DNA from: Schoenoplectus triqueter | Taxonomy: Eukaryota; Streptophyta; Magnoliopsida; Poales; Cyperaceae | Direction of reading: 5' to 3' | NCBI GenBank assembly: GCA_964058805.1 | Contig: CAXKVV010001673.1 | Span: forward strand, 1 to 41,567 | DNA: 41,567 nt | Part shown: in pieces, positions 22,975-34,875 of the stretch | Numbering within the stretch: position 1 is the first letter of the stretch | How the letters are laid out: every line of letters begins with the position of its first letter | Program-made: the position numbers and the translations under genes | The notes under the pieces: generated by a model | Told to the model about the DNA's origin: nothing | Database searches by the model: none | The model's input: the letters and a program-made list of their open reading frames with translations, nothing else

Positions 22975-24960
22975 TATACATGTCAAGTCTTTATTCTCTG
23001 TCATGTGGTAGAGGATAAAGACTTCATATTTTATGTCTAATAATTTGTACATAATACTTTTTATGGGAATGCCTTTGAATTTCATAATTTTATGTAAGCA
23101 CAGGACATCATCATAACACAAGTTGTTGGTTTGAATTAAATTTTTGTAAGGATGGCACATATTATGTATTTTTTATATGGTGATTTTGAGGTTAGTAATT
23201 GTCAACAAGTTCCTTATTTTTAGGCATTTAATGAGTTGGTGAATCACTCGTATTACTTATGAAGTTAAATTACTTAATAAATAGTCGTTTTTAAATGATT
23301 GAGAATGATTTGCTAATTTAGGACTTATAATATCAAGGTAGAGGGAACCATTAGACTTAGTAATCGTCCAAGAAGAAGTAATGGAAAGAAAAATTCTCGC
23401 TGAGAGAAGAAATGAAACTGGATGAAAGACTGAGACATTATTTCGAAGAGACGTCATTTTAGTTTTTATAAGAATTTAAATCATAATCTGATCACTAATT
23501 AATGTTTATTATGAAAATATAAATAGATAAAAGAATCAAGTCAATGTATTAGACAGAATGTATTAGACATGTGTCTTCTCATGGGGACGGAGAATGAGGA
23601 CAAAATGATGAAATTAATATATTATTCCTATTTAATTTCTTTGGACACCCTTATTTACTATATATATGCGACTAAAGCGGCAATTACACCAGAAGCGGTT
23701 CAAGAAATGATCCAATCAGCATTATCAGTCATGGACCTCTTAGACAGAGACAGAGCTAGACATTTGATTTAGAGGGTAAAAATCAAAAAGTTTTTAGGGG
23801 AACAAATTTTAAAAACTTTTTTTAGTATAAATATATATTTTTATTTTTTTTAAAAAATATATATATAATTACATGGATATTTAAAAAAGAAAAACGGCCT
23901 ACGCCCCGGCCACAAGGTGGCTCTGTCCCTGCTCACATATTATCCTCCAAAAGGTTTATTGATTGAGGCCAAATTACATTAACAAGCAAAGAATTGAGCG
24001 CAAACGTGAAAACCGTTGTGCGTTAATCACGCACATCTGTTTTTCTGTTTTTCTGTTCTTCTAACTTCGTCAATCCGAGCCACTTAATGCTCACATAGCT
24101 ACATCAGAGCGCACGAGAAAACCTTTCATCAGCACATTTATATTCTTGATCATTCTTATTTGATTTATAAAATACGGACAGTCACAAGTAAAGCCCTTAT
24201 ACATAACAGAAGTAAAAATGCCACGATACTCGCGCCAAAAGATAAAAAATACTACAAAATATTAGAAGAGTACAAACATTTAAAAATTAGTTAAGAGATA
24301 AAATCACTTTACAAGTTGGGTCAACTGAGGTCAATAGAATATTAGAATCTTATTCACATCGTACATGGGGGTAGAACCCCACCAATTACAGGGGGTCTTC
24401 ATAGTTCATACAGTCATACTCCCTCTTTAGCCCCAAGTCCTCGACTAATGAATTAACCAATCAATCTGTCCATCATGGGCTTAATCAAGTTTCCAGTGTT
24501 CGAATTAAAATATATATATATATATATATTGCTACATGAGAGAGAATAATTTTTATTTTTCAGTGGACTAGAAAGTGTTCGGCGTCAGTTGAAGTCGATC
24601 TTAATTTCGCTGATATATCCACAGTAACAAATGTTTTAATAACTCAAATAACAATTAGCTAAATGATGTTTAAAAAATTATGAGTTAAAATTTTTATGGA
24701 CAAAAAACAAAATTTAAAGAGTTATCTATCTAAAAAAAATCTGACCCACAGTACTACAGTAGTCAACATGAAAATGAATCTCATGAACGAATTATTTACT
24801 GTTTCAAGGAACATGTCATACAATCGGTCACCAACTCATCATCCCTTCCATCACGCCAATTGCCCTTGTAAGCGCATTGCTGTGTCATACCATTCCAATT
24901 TCCTAATAGCGAGCAAGGAACCAAGTTTTCCCCGTTCCCACTCCGGGCCCACAAAATTCC
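22975..24960. other. Intergenic, no gene seen
   Basis: No supported gene. A short ORF at 23569-23772 has a C-terminal peptide faintly like retroelement Gag proteins, but it is too short to call. A GC-richer patch (23900-23935) resembles a plant short-repeat terminus. A TA microsatellite lies at 24510-24529. The right end is the 5' region of the pseudokinase gene. Confidence 0.5.
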
Positions 24961-25013
24961 AAAAATTCACCTCATCCGATCCACCTCCTCCCTCCCCCCT
25001 CTCTCCGTCGTTA

Positions 25014-25088
25014 ATGGTTGGTCTTACTTATACCCTCCTCCTTTCACATGTGCAAATCAAGATCCGCCACCATGGCCTCGACACCTAA
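25014..25088 (+). other. Possible upstream ORF overlapping the pseudokinase start
   Basis: An ATG at 25014 opens a 24-codon frame in another register that ends at 25088, overlapping the candidate starts of the main frame (25048 and 25072). If the transcript begins upstream of 25014, this uORF would lower translation of the main frame. The transcription start is unknown. Confidence 0.35.
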
Positions 25089-26244
25089 ACCGCGCTCCTC
25101 TCGGTCTCTCCCTTCCACCCCCACCACCCCGTCCACTCCTTCTCTCAAATACAACCACCAATTCAATTCCTCTACCCCTCCTGCCACCGCCACCAGAAAC
25201 AGCACCGCCTCCTCCGGCACCACCTCCTCTTCACTCTCCGCAACTCTCTACTCTCTTCGCGAATCCTTCCCTTCCCTTGTTTCCTTCTCCGATCTCTCCA
25301 GCGCTACTAATCACTTCGTCTCTAATCGTCTCTCCAGTACTTCCTGGCGGTGCTCTATCTTCAACCACGACGCCATTGTATTCCAGCGCACCTTCCGCCT
25401 TCCTCACCATTCCGACCCCAAGGAGTTCGTATCCGGTCATCTCTCCAATTTGGGAAAATCTCACCACGCCGCGTTGGCCCGTCTCCTCGGTGCCTCCATT
25501 GCTGGTGGTGGTGATCACATCTACCTCATCTATGAATACGTTCCTGGCGCGTCTCTTTCTGACTGCCTTAGAAACCCTAAAAACCCTAGCTTCACACCTC
25601 TCGCCACCTGGATGTCGCGCATCCAGGTAGCTGCCGATCTATCTGACGGTCTAGAATACATCCACAGCCAAACAGGGACAATCCACAACCGGCTCAAGAG
25701 CTCAGCAGTGATCATCTCCGATCCAGACCTACGTGCTAAGATCTGTCACTTCGGCTCGGCTGATCTATCTGGTGAACTGGAGGAGAGCAAGTCGCCTAGA
25801 GGACAGAAAAGAATTCAAGGCAGTAGAGGTTACATGGCGCCTGAGTTAACTTCAGGTGGAAGAATATCACAACAGTCTGATGTATACACATTTGGAATAG
25901 TACTATTGGAGCTGCTATCCGGTGAAGAGCCGGTGAAATTGAGGTTAAACAAGAGGAAAGAGTATGAACGTATTTCTCTAATTGACACTGCAAAAAATGC
26001 GGTGGAGGAGGGGGTCGAAGGGGTGAGAAAATGGGTGGATAGGAGGTTGCGAGATTCATACCCGGTCGATGCAGCTGAGAGGTTGATCTCAGTAGCATTG
26101 CAGTGTGTAGATGTAGACCCTGCAGCACGACCGGAGATGACATGGGTTGCGGTGAAGGTGTCGAAGATATATCTGGAATCAAAGGGCTGGGCTGAGCGGG
26201 TCCAGCCGGTGACCGAGTTCTCTGTCTCAATTGCTCCACGATAA
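25048..26244 (+). CDS. Receptor-like cytoplasmic pseudokinase
   Basis: A 398-residue intronless frame. Starting at the first in-frame ATG (25048, MCKSRSATMAS), a Ser/Thr/Pro-rich tail of about 70 residues precedes a plant RLK/Pelle-type kinase fold. Conserved features are the FSDLSSATNHF lead-in, IYEYVPGASL, the MAPE segment, SDVYTFGIVLLELLSG and RPEM. Catalytic residues are replaced: the glycine loop is absent, the VAVK lysine is Gln (IVFQRTF), HRD reads HNR and DFG reads HFG. No signal peptide or membrane segment is visible, so it is probably cytosolic and acts as a scaffold or allosteric partner of an active kinase; this is inference. A second ATG at 25072 in a strong context (GCCACCATGG) would give 390 residues. 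The tract before 25010 is a pyrimidine-rich leader. I recognise the plant receptor-like kinase superfamily, not a named gene. The coding half is GC-richer than its surroundings. Confidence 0.9.
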   Translation: MCKSRSATMASTPKPRSSRSLPSTPTTPSTPSLKYNHQFNSSTPPATATRNSTASSGTTSSSLSATLYSLRESFPSLVSFSDLSSATNHFVSNRLSSTSWRCSIFNHDAIVFQRTFRLPHHSDPKEFVSGHLSNLGKSHHAALARLLGASIAGGGDHIYLIYEYVPGASLSDCLRNPKNPSFTPLATWMSRIQVAADLSDGLEYIHSQTGTIHNRLKSSAVIISDPDLRAKICHFGSADLSGELEESKSPRGQKRIQGSRGYMAPELTSGGRISQQSDVYTFGIVLLELLSGEEPVKLRLNKRKEYERISLIDTAKNAVEEGVEGVRKWVDRRLRDSYPVDAAERLISVALQCVDVDPAARPEMTWVAVKVSKIYLESKGWAERVQPVTEFSVSIAPR

Positions 26245-26929
26245 GGTGCTTTTTACTGTACCAGGTATCTGGATTGGGATGTATTGTTTGCATGTAAACA
26301 ATACCATACCGAATTGGCTTTGCTGTTCATAAGTCTTTAACTGTGATGAACTCTGGCGTACCAATTTTGATGTAGTTTCGTAATCATAGACGTATGCAAG
26401 TAAGAAAAATTCTTGGTCCGACTAACAATTGATGATCATGGATTCATGGATGACTGTAACTCATAAATATCTAGCTGAGCTGGGACCCATGATGCTTGTT
26501 GGGTCTTGCCAAATTTGTTGGAAAAAAAATCATATTCGAGCATGATTTTGCTAATTTTATTGATTGTTTGTAAAAGAGGCTTGTGAATTCTTAGGCGTGT
26601 GAATATAATATAGCAATTTATTAGGTTGGTATTTCAATTTTTTTTAGCGCAGTGCTTTGGTCGGATTGTGGGAACCATTTATTCCTTGATTAAAATATTA
26701 TTTCTTTGTACATACTGCGGAAGATTGACTTGTAACATATTGAATTGTTGTATATGATGGCATCTTGTATTATAAATATGACCAATTATTTATAATGGAT
26801 CGCGTTTGCGCCTTTTTCTAGACGAGGTGCATTCTATAGATATTTTTATTAACAAAGTAAAAAAAAAATTAAAAATATAAAAATAGCACAACATGATCGA
26901 AAATCATGAAGCTAATCAATCCACTTTGG
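26245..26929. other. 3' flank of the pseudokinase gene
   Basis: No gene seen. It presumably holds the 3' UTR and polyadenylation region. No canonical AATAAA stands out within the first 300 bases, which is not unusual for plants. Confidence 0.5.
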
Positions 26930-29477
26930 TTAAACGTGTATCTAGATCCGTATTTGTTAAAAATGGAAGTGTGGACTTGAATTTTTTTATAGATCCGCGT
27001 TTATTAAATGCCGACTCGTCGGTCTGTGTTTGTTAAGTGCGGAATCAATTCCGCATTTGCTAAAAGAGAATTCATTTTCTCTCCTCACTTTGCCCTCTCT
27101 CTCCTCAATCTCCTCTCTACCCCTCTCTGCCGACGCAAGACACCTTTAAAAATATAGCATGTAATTTTTTTTTTCTGAATTTATTTATCAGTTAAATAAA
27201 TAAAGATCAACACCAGTAGAAGGCCAACTAATAATCCCAGTTGTCAGTTGCGTAGAAGGTGATAAAATGATTTAAATAATATATTTTGGATGTGATTTAG
27301 TCTCACAATTTAGTTTTTTAGGGTTTAATTAGGGTTAAAATTATTAAATTCAAGTTACTGCTTAGATTTTATTATTTTTCAGGATTAGATGGAAGCCCAT
27401 GAAAAATGAGGAAGAACAACACAAATTCGTGGCAAAACGAACATCAGACAAAGAAGTTAAAAGCAAAACTGTGAAATTGAGTATCAGAGTCAAGAGTCAG
27501 TACTTGCGGACCGCAGAGCATGCAACCCAGAACCAGAGCACTGACAATGATTTTCTGCGGACCGCAAGGGCCCAGCTGCGGATCGAAGGTGGGCGGGCGG
27601 TTTCACGACCTCCTGATAGTTATTTATAGTTTATGGGAGATCCGCTTAGAGTTTTTTTTAATGTTTTTGGGCTCGTTTGCTCGTTATAACGAGGAAAATT
27701 AGAAAAAGAATTCTCTTGGACATTATTAGAGTTTTTTAGAGAGAGAAATTTTCGTCCTTCTTAAGGAGAGAGAAGAAGGCCGAAGAAAGAAAAATAAAAA
27801 AATAGGCGTAACTCTTATTCTTTTGATGATTACTTTTCTATTTTTTTTATTTATATTTGTTTTATTTTCTCTCTTCTATGGAAGAGTAGACATTATTCTA
27901 GAGTGTAGGCATGTAAACTTGAAACTTGTTGCATTTTAATCATACTCATTTGTTTGTTTGTTCTTAATTTTTATGATTGAACTGCTTGTGCCTAAATTGA
28001 ATTCCATATTTCTATTAGTAATATGTTTAGGAATAAAAACCTTAAGTCATGTAGATTCGTAAATTACAAATAAGTCTTAGAACAACACATAATTTGCGAT
28101 AATTAAGTAGGTTTCTAACCCAAATATAACGGTACTCAGACCCAAAAGCGATATTTAGACCTATGTGAAGAACTTAACCATGAAGTCTAGGCTAAATGAG
28201 ATTTTCTGAACTTTTAGAGTAATTAATTGGAAGTACTTAACGGTGAACAATTAATCTTTAATTTGTTTAGAATTATCAGAATTTAATGAACTTTCATTAG
28301 GAACAATGAAGTACTTAATTTTGAAGTTTGCGCTAATTAGAGTATGGTACTAAATCCTAACTAGAAAATTAGTACTAAAATAGACGGTAACCCTCACTAA
28401 ATTAAGAATAAACTTATGAATAGCATGATTAATGCACATGTGAATAGTGACGTTGAAGCCTTAGATTTTATTTATTTGCATAAGACTCGAATTTCTGTCC
28501 ACATCACTTTTAATTTAGAATTATTTTAATTAAAATCTGAACCAAATTATATTATTTATCTTAGAGAAATTATGTAATATCAATACTTTAAATTAGTCCT
28601 TGTGAAATCGATACCTAAGTACTACATGATAGGTCGTGTGTTTGCGACTGACCATATGTTATAGTATTAGATTAATTTTATTAGTTTGAAAAACACACAA
28701 CAGAAGGATTGATACGTTGAGTCCTTGGTTACATGGATGAATACTAATTTTGGATAATATAATTTGTATACATAACCGCAATAATTTATAAAATTGCTTT
28801 GAAGATAAGGTTCAATGGAATCTTCGGAAAATGTTGTATTGAAATCCAAATTTGAGTTCTTTCCAAGCAAATTCTCGATAACCCATGCATTATTCGAAAA
28901 AAGAAAAATTAGACAACTCAATTACAGTCATCTTCCACTAGCATTGAGACAATCACGATGGGCTATGCATCCACACGTATGGTATTCACTCCGTACCTGA
29001 CTCTCTATTTATCTTCTGGTTATTAATTATGAACTTTATTTATCATTTAGATGTTATGGACCTTTATATTATGTACTTTTATATTACGAATTTTTGTATT
29101 ATGAACTTTTATATTATGAACTTTTGTATTATGAACTTCTCTTGATGATATTATTATTATTATTATTATTATTAAAATACAAATTATATAACAAATTTTA
29201 ACATGATGAGTCTAAACTTTTAACTAGAAAATATATGTTTAATTTTAATAAGAGACACATATAGAATTAACAAAAAAGATTAAGAAAAGAACTACAGATA
29301 TTAGCATCTATCTTGTAATTCAATTTAAATCTTAGAAAAAATAGGTTACACGTATTATTCAAATTCAACTTTTAATACACGAATTATTCATATTCATATT
29401 CAACTCTTAAATTTGAATCTGAAAAAAAAAATTTAGGGATCCCCTTTTAACAAATACGGATCTGAGTACGCGTTTAA
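26930..29477. mobile_element. 2.5-kb element bounded by 33-bp inverted repeats, unclassified
   Basis: The left arm (26930-26962, starting TTAAACGTGTATC) and the reverse complement of the right arm (29445-29477, starting TTAAACGCGTACTC) agree at 29 of 33 positions; all four differences are transitions. Inside the left end related words (TCCGTATTTGTTAAA, ATCCGCGTTTATTAAA, TCTGTGTTTGTTAAG, TTCCGCATTTGCTAAA) recur four times within about 120 bp. No transposase frame is visible. The interior from about 27360 to 28660 has LTR- or UTR-like character with two TGCGGACCGCA words (27505-27515, 27556-27566), so another element may be nested. No target duplication is evident and the superfamily is open. 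Confidence 0.65.
29030..29174. repeat. 17-bp tandem array followed by (ATT)n
   Basis: About five imperfect copies of a 17-bp unit like ATATTATGAACTTTT lie between 29030 and 29140, followed by a run of ATT units at about 29147-29174. Both lie within the inverted-repeat element. Confidence 0.8.
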
Positions 29478-30522
29478 CAAACCCGAATTAGTTAATTTCT
29501 TGATTTTAAATCATGGAGTGTCATTTTTGTATTTTTTTTACGTTATTAATAAAAAATATCGGTGTATCCTACTTTACCTTCTGCTCTTTAATTTTCTTGT
29601 TCGTTTGTATGTATATTCAATATCGATCAACTACTACAAGTACAATAGTCAATTCTGCATTATATATAAAAAATATACAACTGCGTCTGCACAGACTTCA
29701 ATTAAGCCAATTATTCGGTCGAGCTGTTGGAACTTGGAAGGTAAGTATAACTGCGTTTTAAACTTTTTATATTGGGTAATTTTGACCGAGTTTACGTGCG
29801 TTGCCATAGTTAAACTATATAACAATAGCACGCAACCTGAGTTATCCGACTTTGAATGTTTGTCAGATATTAAAATCTCTAGAGAAAACATTGCTGATAT
29901 GGCGCCTTTAATTTATGGGGGAGGGATTTCTTGTTTTGACAATTTTAACAATAGCATTTTAAAAATATTAAAATTTTGAAAAAAGAAAAAAACGTTGAGA
30001 AATATATTCTTCAACTTGTATATTTATAGTATTTCAATTTTGTTGTAATTTAAATATTATTTAATAGTCCATTAAAGATCATCAAAATTTTATATGATTT
30101 AGAGCCGCTATGATTTAAAGGCCTTAAATAAACTATCAAACAATAATTAAATTACATAAAATTTAAAACACTAATCATCAATGAGCTAGATAATAGATCT
30201 ATACATATTTTATTTTTAAAATCTTTTTTGTATTTTTTAAAATAAAATTGTAAAAATTATCAAAATAACCTCCGCTTAATTTAAATGGGACCGATCATGA
30301 GATCGATGCTATAATAAGTTAACAACTGTAAAAAAGCTGATTCCCCATGAAGCTCATTGTGGGAGAATTAGAAAGAGGATCATTCGTTACGTGTTTGACA
30401 ATGAATATTTACATAATTTTTGACTAGATGATACCTCGCCATACAATGTTCCTGTAGCTCTCTTTGAATAAATGTAGCTTTCTTTAATAAATGTATGATT
30501 GCATAATGACTATGGATCGACT
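29478..30522. other. Intergenic; unproven exon-like frame at 29513-29741
   Basis: A frame from ATG 29513 runs to a consensus plant splice donor (AAG followed by GTAAGT at 29741). Its C-terminal part (LHRLQLSQLFGRAVGTWK) is less low-complexity than the rest. No matching downstream exon or known domain was recognised, so I do not call a gene. Confidence 0.3.
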
Positions 30523-30641
30523 AACAGGTTCTATGTTAGTAATAATAATGATAATAAAAGTTACATAAAAAATAAGAGGTCCGCACATTGAACAGGTTCT
30601 ATGTTAGTAATAATAATGATAATAAAAGTTACATAAAAAAT
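30523..30641. repeat. Perfect 51-bp direct repeat with a 17-bp spacer
   Basis: Positions 30523-30573 and 30591-30641 are identical (both start AACAGGTTCTATGTTAG). The 17-bp spacer begins AAGAGGTCC. Perfect identity suggests a recent local duplication. Confidence 0.95.
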
Positions 30642-33600
30642 ATTTAATAATTAATTAAAACTAATTATATATGAACTGATATTAAGTTGAATAAAAATAT
30701 GTACAAATATTTAATAAATATTTAATCATTATATTCAGATCGGGTCGATACATGATCCAAACAAGAGGTGCAAACGGATCAAATACCTTAATATTTTCTT
30801 TTCAAGTATACCCAGACTGAAAATTTAATTATTTATTATAAAATGAGTCCTAAAAGTGCTAGATTTTTGTATGTGCCGCATAGATTTATTATCAATGGCA
30901 AATAACATTAAAATTTGTGCTCAAATCTAAGCAGCTTCAGAATATCTACTGGAATTTTTCTGTACTAATTTTATATCTTTTTATCACCTAAATTACAAAA
31001 TAGTCTAAGCAGATTCAAACATCAGAGATTTAACTGAAAACGACATAACCGAAATTTAATTTGTTTATTTGTACATCATTGTTTTTTTGCTTCTGAAAAA
31101 TCGACCCCCATAAACCCTGAAATTGACTCGGGTAAATATAATATTACAATTGCATTGCTTAGGGGTCATACATTTGTCCTCACCGGAGCAAGATACCGAC
31201 CCTAAAAATCCACCGGTGCACAGTATGGCACTAGCTAGAAAGCTCTTGAAATGGCCTTCGCCGCTTCATCCAGATGTTGACATTGCCGACACCGATATGC
31301 GAAGGTCCAAGGCACCTCCTAAGTTCTCATCTCCTAAAATCTTCACCCTCAGACCTCCTAAAATTGATTTTCATTGCCTATAGAACCTCCTAACACACTA
31401 CACTCTATGATGTCGGAATCACCTCCTAAGTTGAAGCAAGTTAAACGGACTGTCCGTTGCATGTCCGACACCCGTCAAGTATGCAATGGTGCATAAGCCT
31501 GGGGATGGGTTCATGCCAGACCCTTAACCTGAGCCATTTATGCGACTGATTCGCTAATGCCGTTTGATATCTGATATCTGGTCATGGACTATATATGTAT
31601 GGAGACTATAGAAAATGAGCTCCTCACATAAAAATTTGTGTTCAAATTGGCATTGTCTATTTATCTTTAAGATCATATTACTAGTACAATGAGAATCTTA
31701 GAATTTATAATTCCGAGTTGTTTATGAAATCTGTTTTTACTGCTGGTGAGATTCATCTGTCAGATACATGGGACATGATCTATTTCAAAGAACCTCTAAT
31801 AGGGAATTTACATTCATTAAAGTTAGATTAAATTTGTGTTTAATCGTTATAAATGGATATCCATACAAATTTAAAAGTGTTGCACATTATTCTCATGGTT
31901 CTAGATCCTAAATTGAATAGCTTATCACTGATTATCTGATGCACTAGAAAAAAAAATTTAAACGCTCATAGTTCTCCAAATGGCAAAAGTCTAAAGCTGC
32001 TCTTTTCTTTTCCGACATCATGAGGTGCAAATCGATCACATACTAATATGAACTTGCTCTAGTTTTGATTTAGATAATCAAACACAGCTCTCTATTAGAA
32101 ATTGCAATCACCCAATTAGCTTAACCCAGTTAAGACATCCAGTCCATTTTTCTGTCAATGAAGCAATTAAAAGAAATATAGCCCAGTTAACAAATGTATG
32201 GATCTTTATCATCCCTATTAGAGATCGATACAAATAGACCCTGAATTTTCAGGCCCATTAGATCGTTTATTCGGAAAATTATGCACTTATTCATACCATC
32301 TTCTCCTGAAAATGAATCATTACAAAATCTGGTTCGAATTTGTAATTTCTGAACCTGACCCGACCAAAATTTAAGTTTGTGCCTGTGCTGTAGCTGTGCA
32401 GTGAGAAAACTGTAACCAACTCCATTTAATTTGTGGCTTTAATTTCCTGGTGCGTATATATGTTGTTGTTGAACACCCCTCTAGACATGCAAGTGCGTAT
32501 CTATGTTTGAAATTCATCTTTAGCGTATTTAAAATGATGATGCATAATGCAATTGTTAATATTCAAAAATCAGTCCTGTATTTTCTACTAAAAGATAAAA
32601 TTACACATATCCTGTAATTGAGAAATTGATTTTTTTTTCTTATATAGCTTGTGGAACCTCAAAGCTTTCTTTATTTTTTAATTGTATTTAAGAAAAAAGT
32701 CAATAAGTACTCCATTCAATACACAAGAAAAAAATTGATGCGCTGCCAACAAATAAGTGTGTTAATGATTCATAAAATATTCTTGTAAAAAATAAAGATG
32801 GCGGGAAATAAGAACGCGAAATGCATCACAGCATTAATTGTTTTTGTATAGTTTAAGAAAATCTTAAGAAAATATTATTTGTCAAATTGTGTGCATTGTG
32901 CCGGACGCGTGCTGCGCAATAACTAATATAAACGCCACTGTACATGTTAACAGTATATAATCCATGCCCAATGATTTTCGTAATATTAATCATGATAATT
33001 AGTGGTGGATATAGTCTGATTTTAATTTTACAAAGGGAGCCGAAAAGTTCTTATATTTGAAAATTATGTAAAATCTATAGGAAAATAAATAGTTAAATAC
33101 ATAATTCAGGTCATAAGTCATAACGCGGGTTGACAATTCATGATAAACACTTTTTTTTAATTATATCAAAAATTTAAGTTGTACGATTTCAAATTAGAAA
33201 AACGAACGTCTAATGCTGTTCAATTTACAAACAGAACATCTCGACCAAAAAAAGTGCATTTAGTATTTATTTAAAGAAAAGATCAAGACGATGGAATATC
33301 AATCGTTGGTTTGCATTTATTTTGTTACTTGTTTTTTTTTTATCTTCTAATGTAGTACAAATTGATGTCAAAATTTTGTATCTTTTTGTAATTAATGCCC
33401 CGTGAAAATATTTAAGATAAATATTTAAATTTTTATTTAAAATTTAAAACTTAAATTATTAATGTAATATTAATAGTGGCATCATATGTCAAAAAAATAT
33501 TCATCGTCCTCTTTGTTCAGTTATGCTTTAATATGCCGTGAGGATTGGGACAAGTATGAGAAATTCCATCTTGACCGCTATTCCTATTGATTTGATGTTT

Positions 33601-33835
33601 TAAATGGTTCCATAGCAACCGTAACATTGTTTATGTTTGTCCGAGTAGATTCTCAATGTTGTTGTTGTCCGAGTAGATTCTCTGGGGACTTCCTTTCCGA
33701 GTAGATTCCCTAGGCGTGATCGATTCAACACTATGAGTAGGTCCGTCCTATCTTGACTACTATTTGATTCACGTTCTTTCCTTCTCTCTTCGATGCCTTC
33801 TTAGGGTATGTCATTTGTCCGAAAGCCTAAACCTT
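30642..33835. other. Intergenic, no supported gene
   Basis: The region 30690-30790 has words (AAATATTTAATAAATATTTA, GATCGGGTCGATAC) resembling the interior and subterminal part of the MITEs at 19214 and 39474, and may be a fragment. A GC-richer patch at 31120-31500 contains an 86-codon ORF I do not recognise and several CCTCCTAA words. The rest is AT-rich with nothing recognisable. Confidence 0.5.
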
Positions 33836-33856
33836 ACTCCGACTAGTGTATTAAAA

Positions 33857-34070
33857 TCGGGACGGGTCGGGTCGGGTCGGGATGGGTTATGGCGGGTCGG
33901 CGGGTTTTGACGGGACGGGTCGGGACGGGTCGGGACGGGTCAACGGGTTACGGTGGGGCGGGTTAGCACGGGTCCAATTCGGGGGGTTTGGCCGCGACCC
34001 GTCGGGTTGGACGGGTCGGCGGGTCGGGACGGGGCGGGTCGGGACGGGTGGGACGGGTCGGCGGGTCAAA
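33857..34070. repeat. G-rich subterminal array, transposase 3' side
   Basis: More than twenty GGG runs, mostly in GACGGGTCGG, CGGGTCGG and GGCGGGT words. The plus strand could form G-quadruplexes. The Gly-rich and Pro-rich ORFs read through this array in different frames are products of the repeat. Confidence 0.9.
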
Positions 34071-34875
34071 ATTTTTTTTTTAATTCTGAAAAATCCAAAT
34101 AAATTCTAAAAAATTCCGAAAAATTCAAAAATAAACACTAAAAATATTAAAAAAATAAAAACTTATATTCTTGACCAATAAATTTTATTTTATTTATTTT
34201 GTCTTTTTTTTTCAAAATTCAAAAATAATCAAATAAATTATAAAAAAATTATAAAAACCGAAAATAATTATTGAAAAATTAAATGATATGACTTAAAATA
34301 AATTGAAATAAAATTTTAAATGATATAAAAAAATTATTTTATTTTGTTGTCATTTTTTTTCAAAGTTCAAAAATAATCAACAAAAATTGAAATAAATTAT
34401 AAAAAATCGAAATAATTATTGAAAAATTAAATAAAATCTTAAATGATATGACTTAAAATAATTGAAATAAAATTTTAAATGATATAATAAAATTATTTTA
34501 TTTTTTTGTCATTTTTTTTTCAAAGTTCAAAAATAATCAAATAAAATTAAATAAATTTTAGAAAATCGAAAATAATTATAAATAAAGTTACCCTCCTCCT
34601 TTATTCCGGGCTTGGGACCGGCTATGTAATACATAGGCGGAGTTCTAATTTTTTATTCGTTAGTAAAGTTTATTGAAAAAAATCAAATAAGGATTGTAAA
34701 TGCTAGAAAAAATTTAAAAATAGGGGAAAAAATATAAAATATAAGTGTTTAAAAATACCATCTAAATATTCGAGTTCATATACCATAGCTCATTTTCGGG
34801 CATACCATTTGAGTCTCCATCTGCTTCTGTCATAAATTCACCGGATGATTGTTCTACGGGTGCATGTTGATTACG

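Noticed and set aside
23569..23772. Possible Gag-like fragment
   Set aside because: Only about 20 residues look retroelement-like, which is too little for a call.
25796..26293. 165-codon ORF antisense to the pseudokinase
   Set aside because: Shadow of a GC-rich coding sequence; no recognisable domain.
29500..29979. 159-codon frame called from a TTG
   Set aside because: No ATG at its start, low-complexity AT-rich codons and no domain; only the ATG 29513 frame with a splice donor was kept as a lead.
33882..34109. Glycine-rich ORF (and Pro-rich ORF on the other strand)
   Set aside because: Both are translations of the GGGTCGG-type subterminal array of the hAT element.
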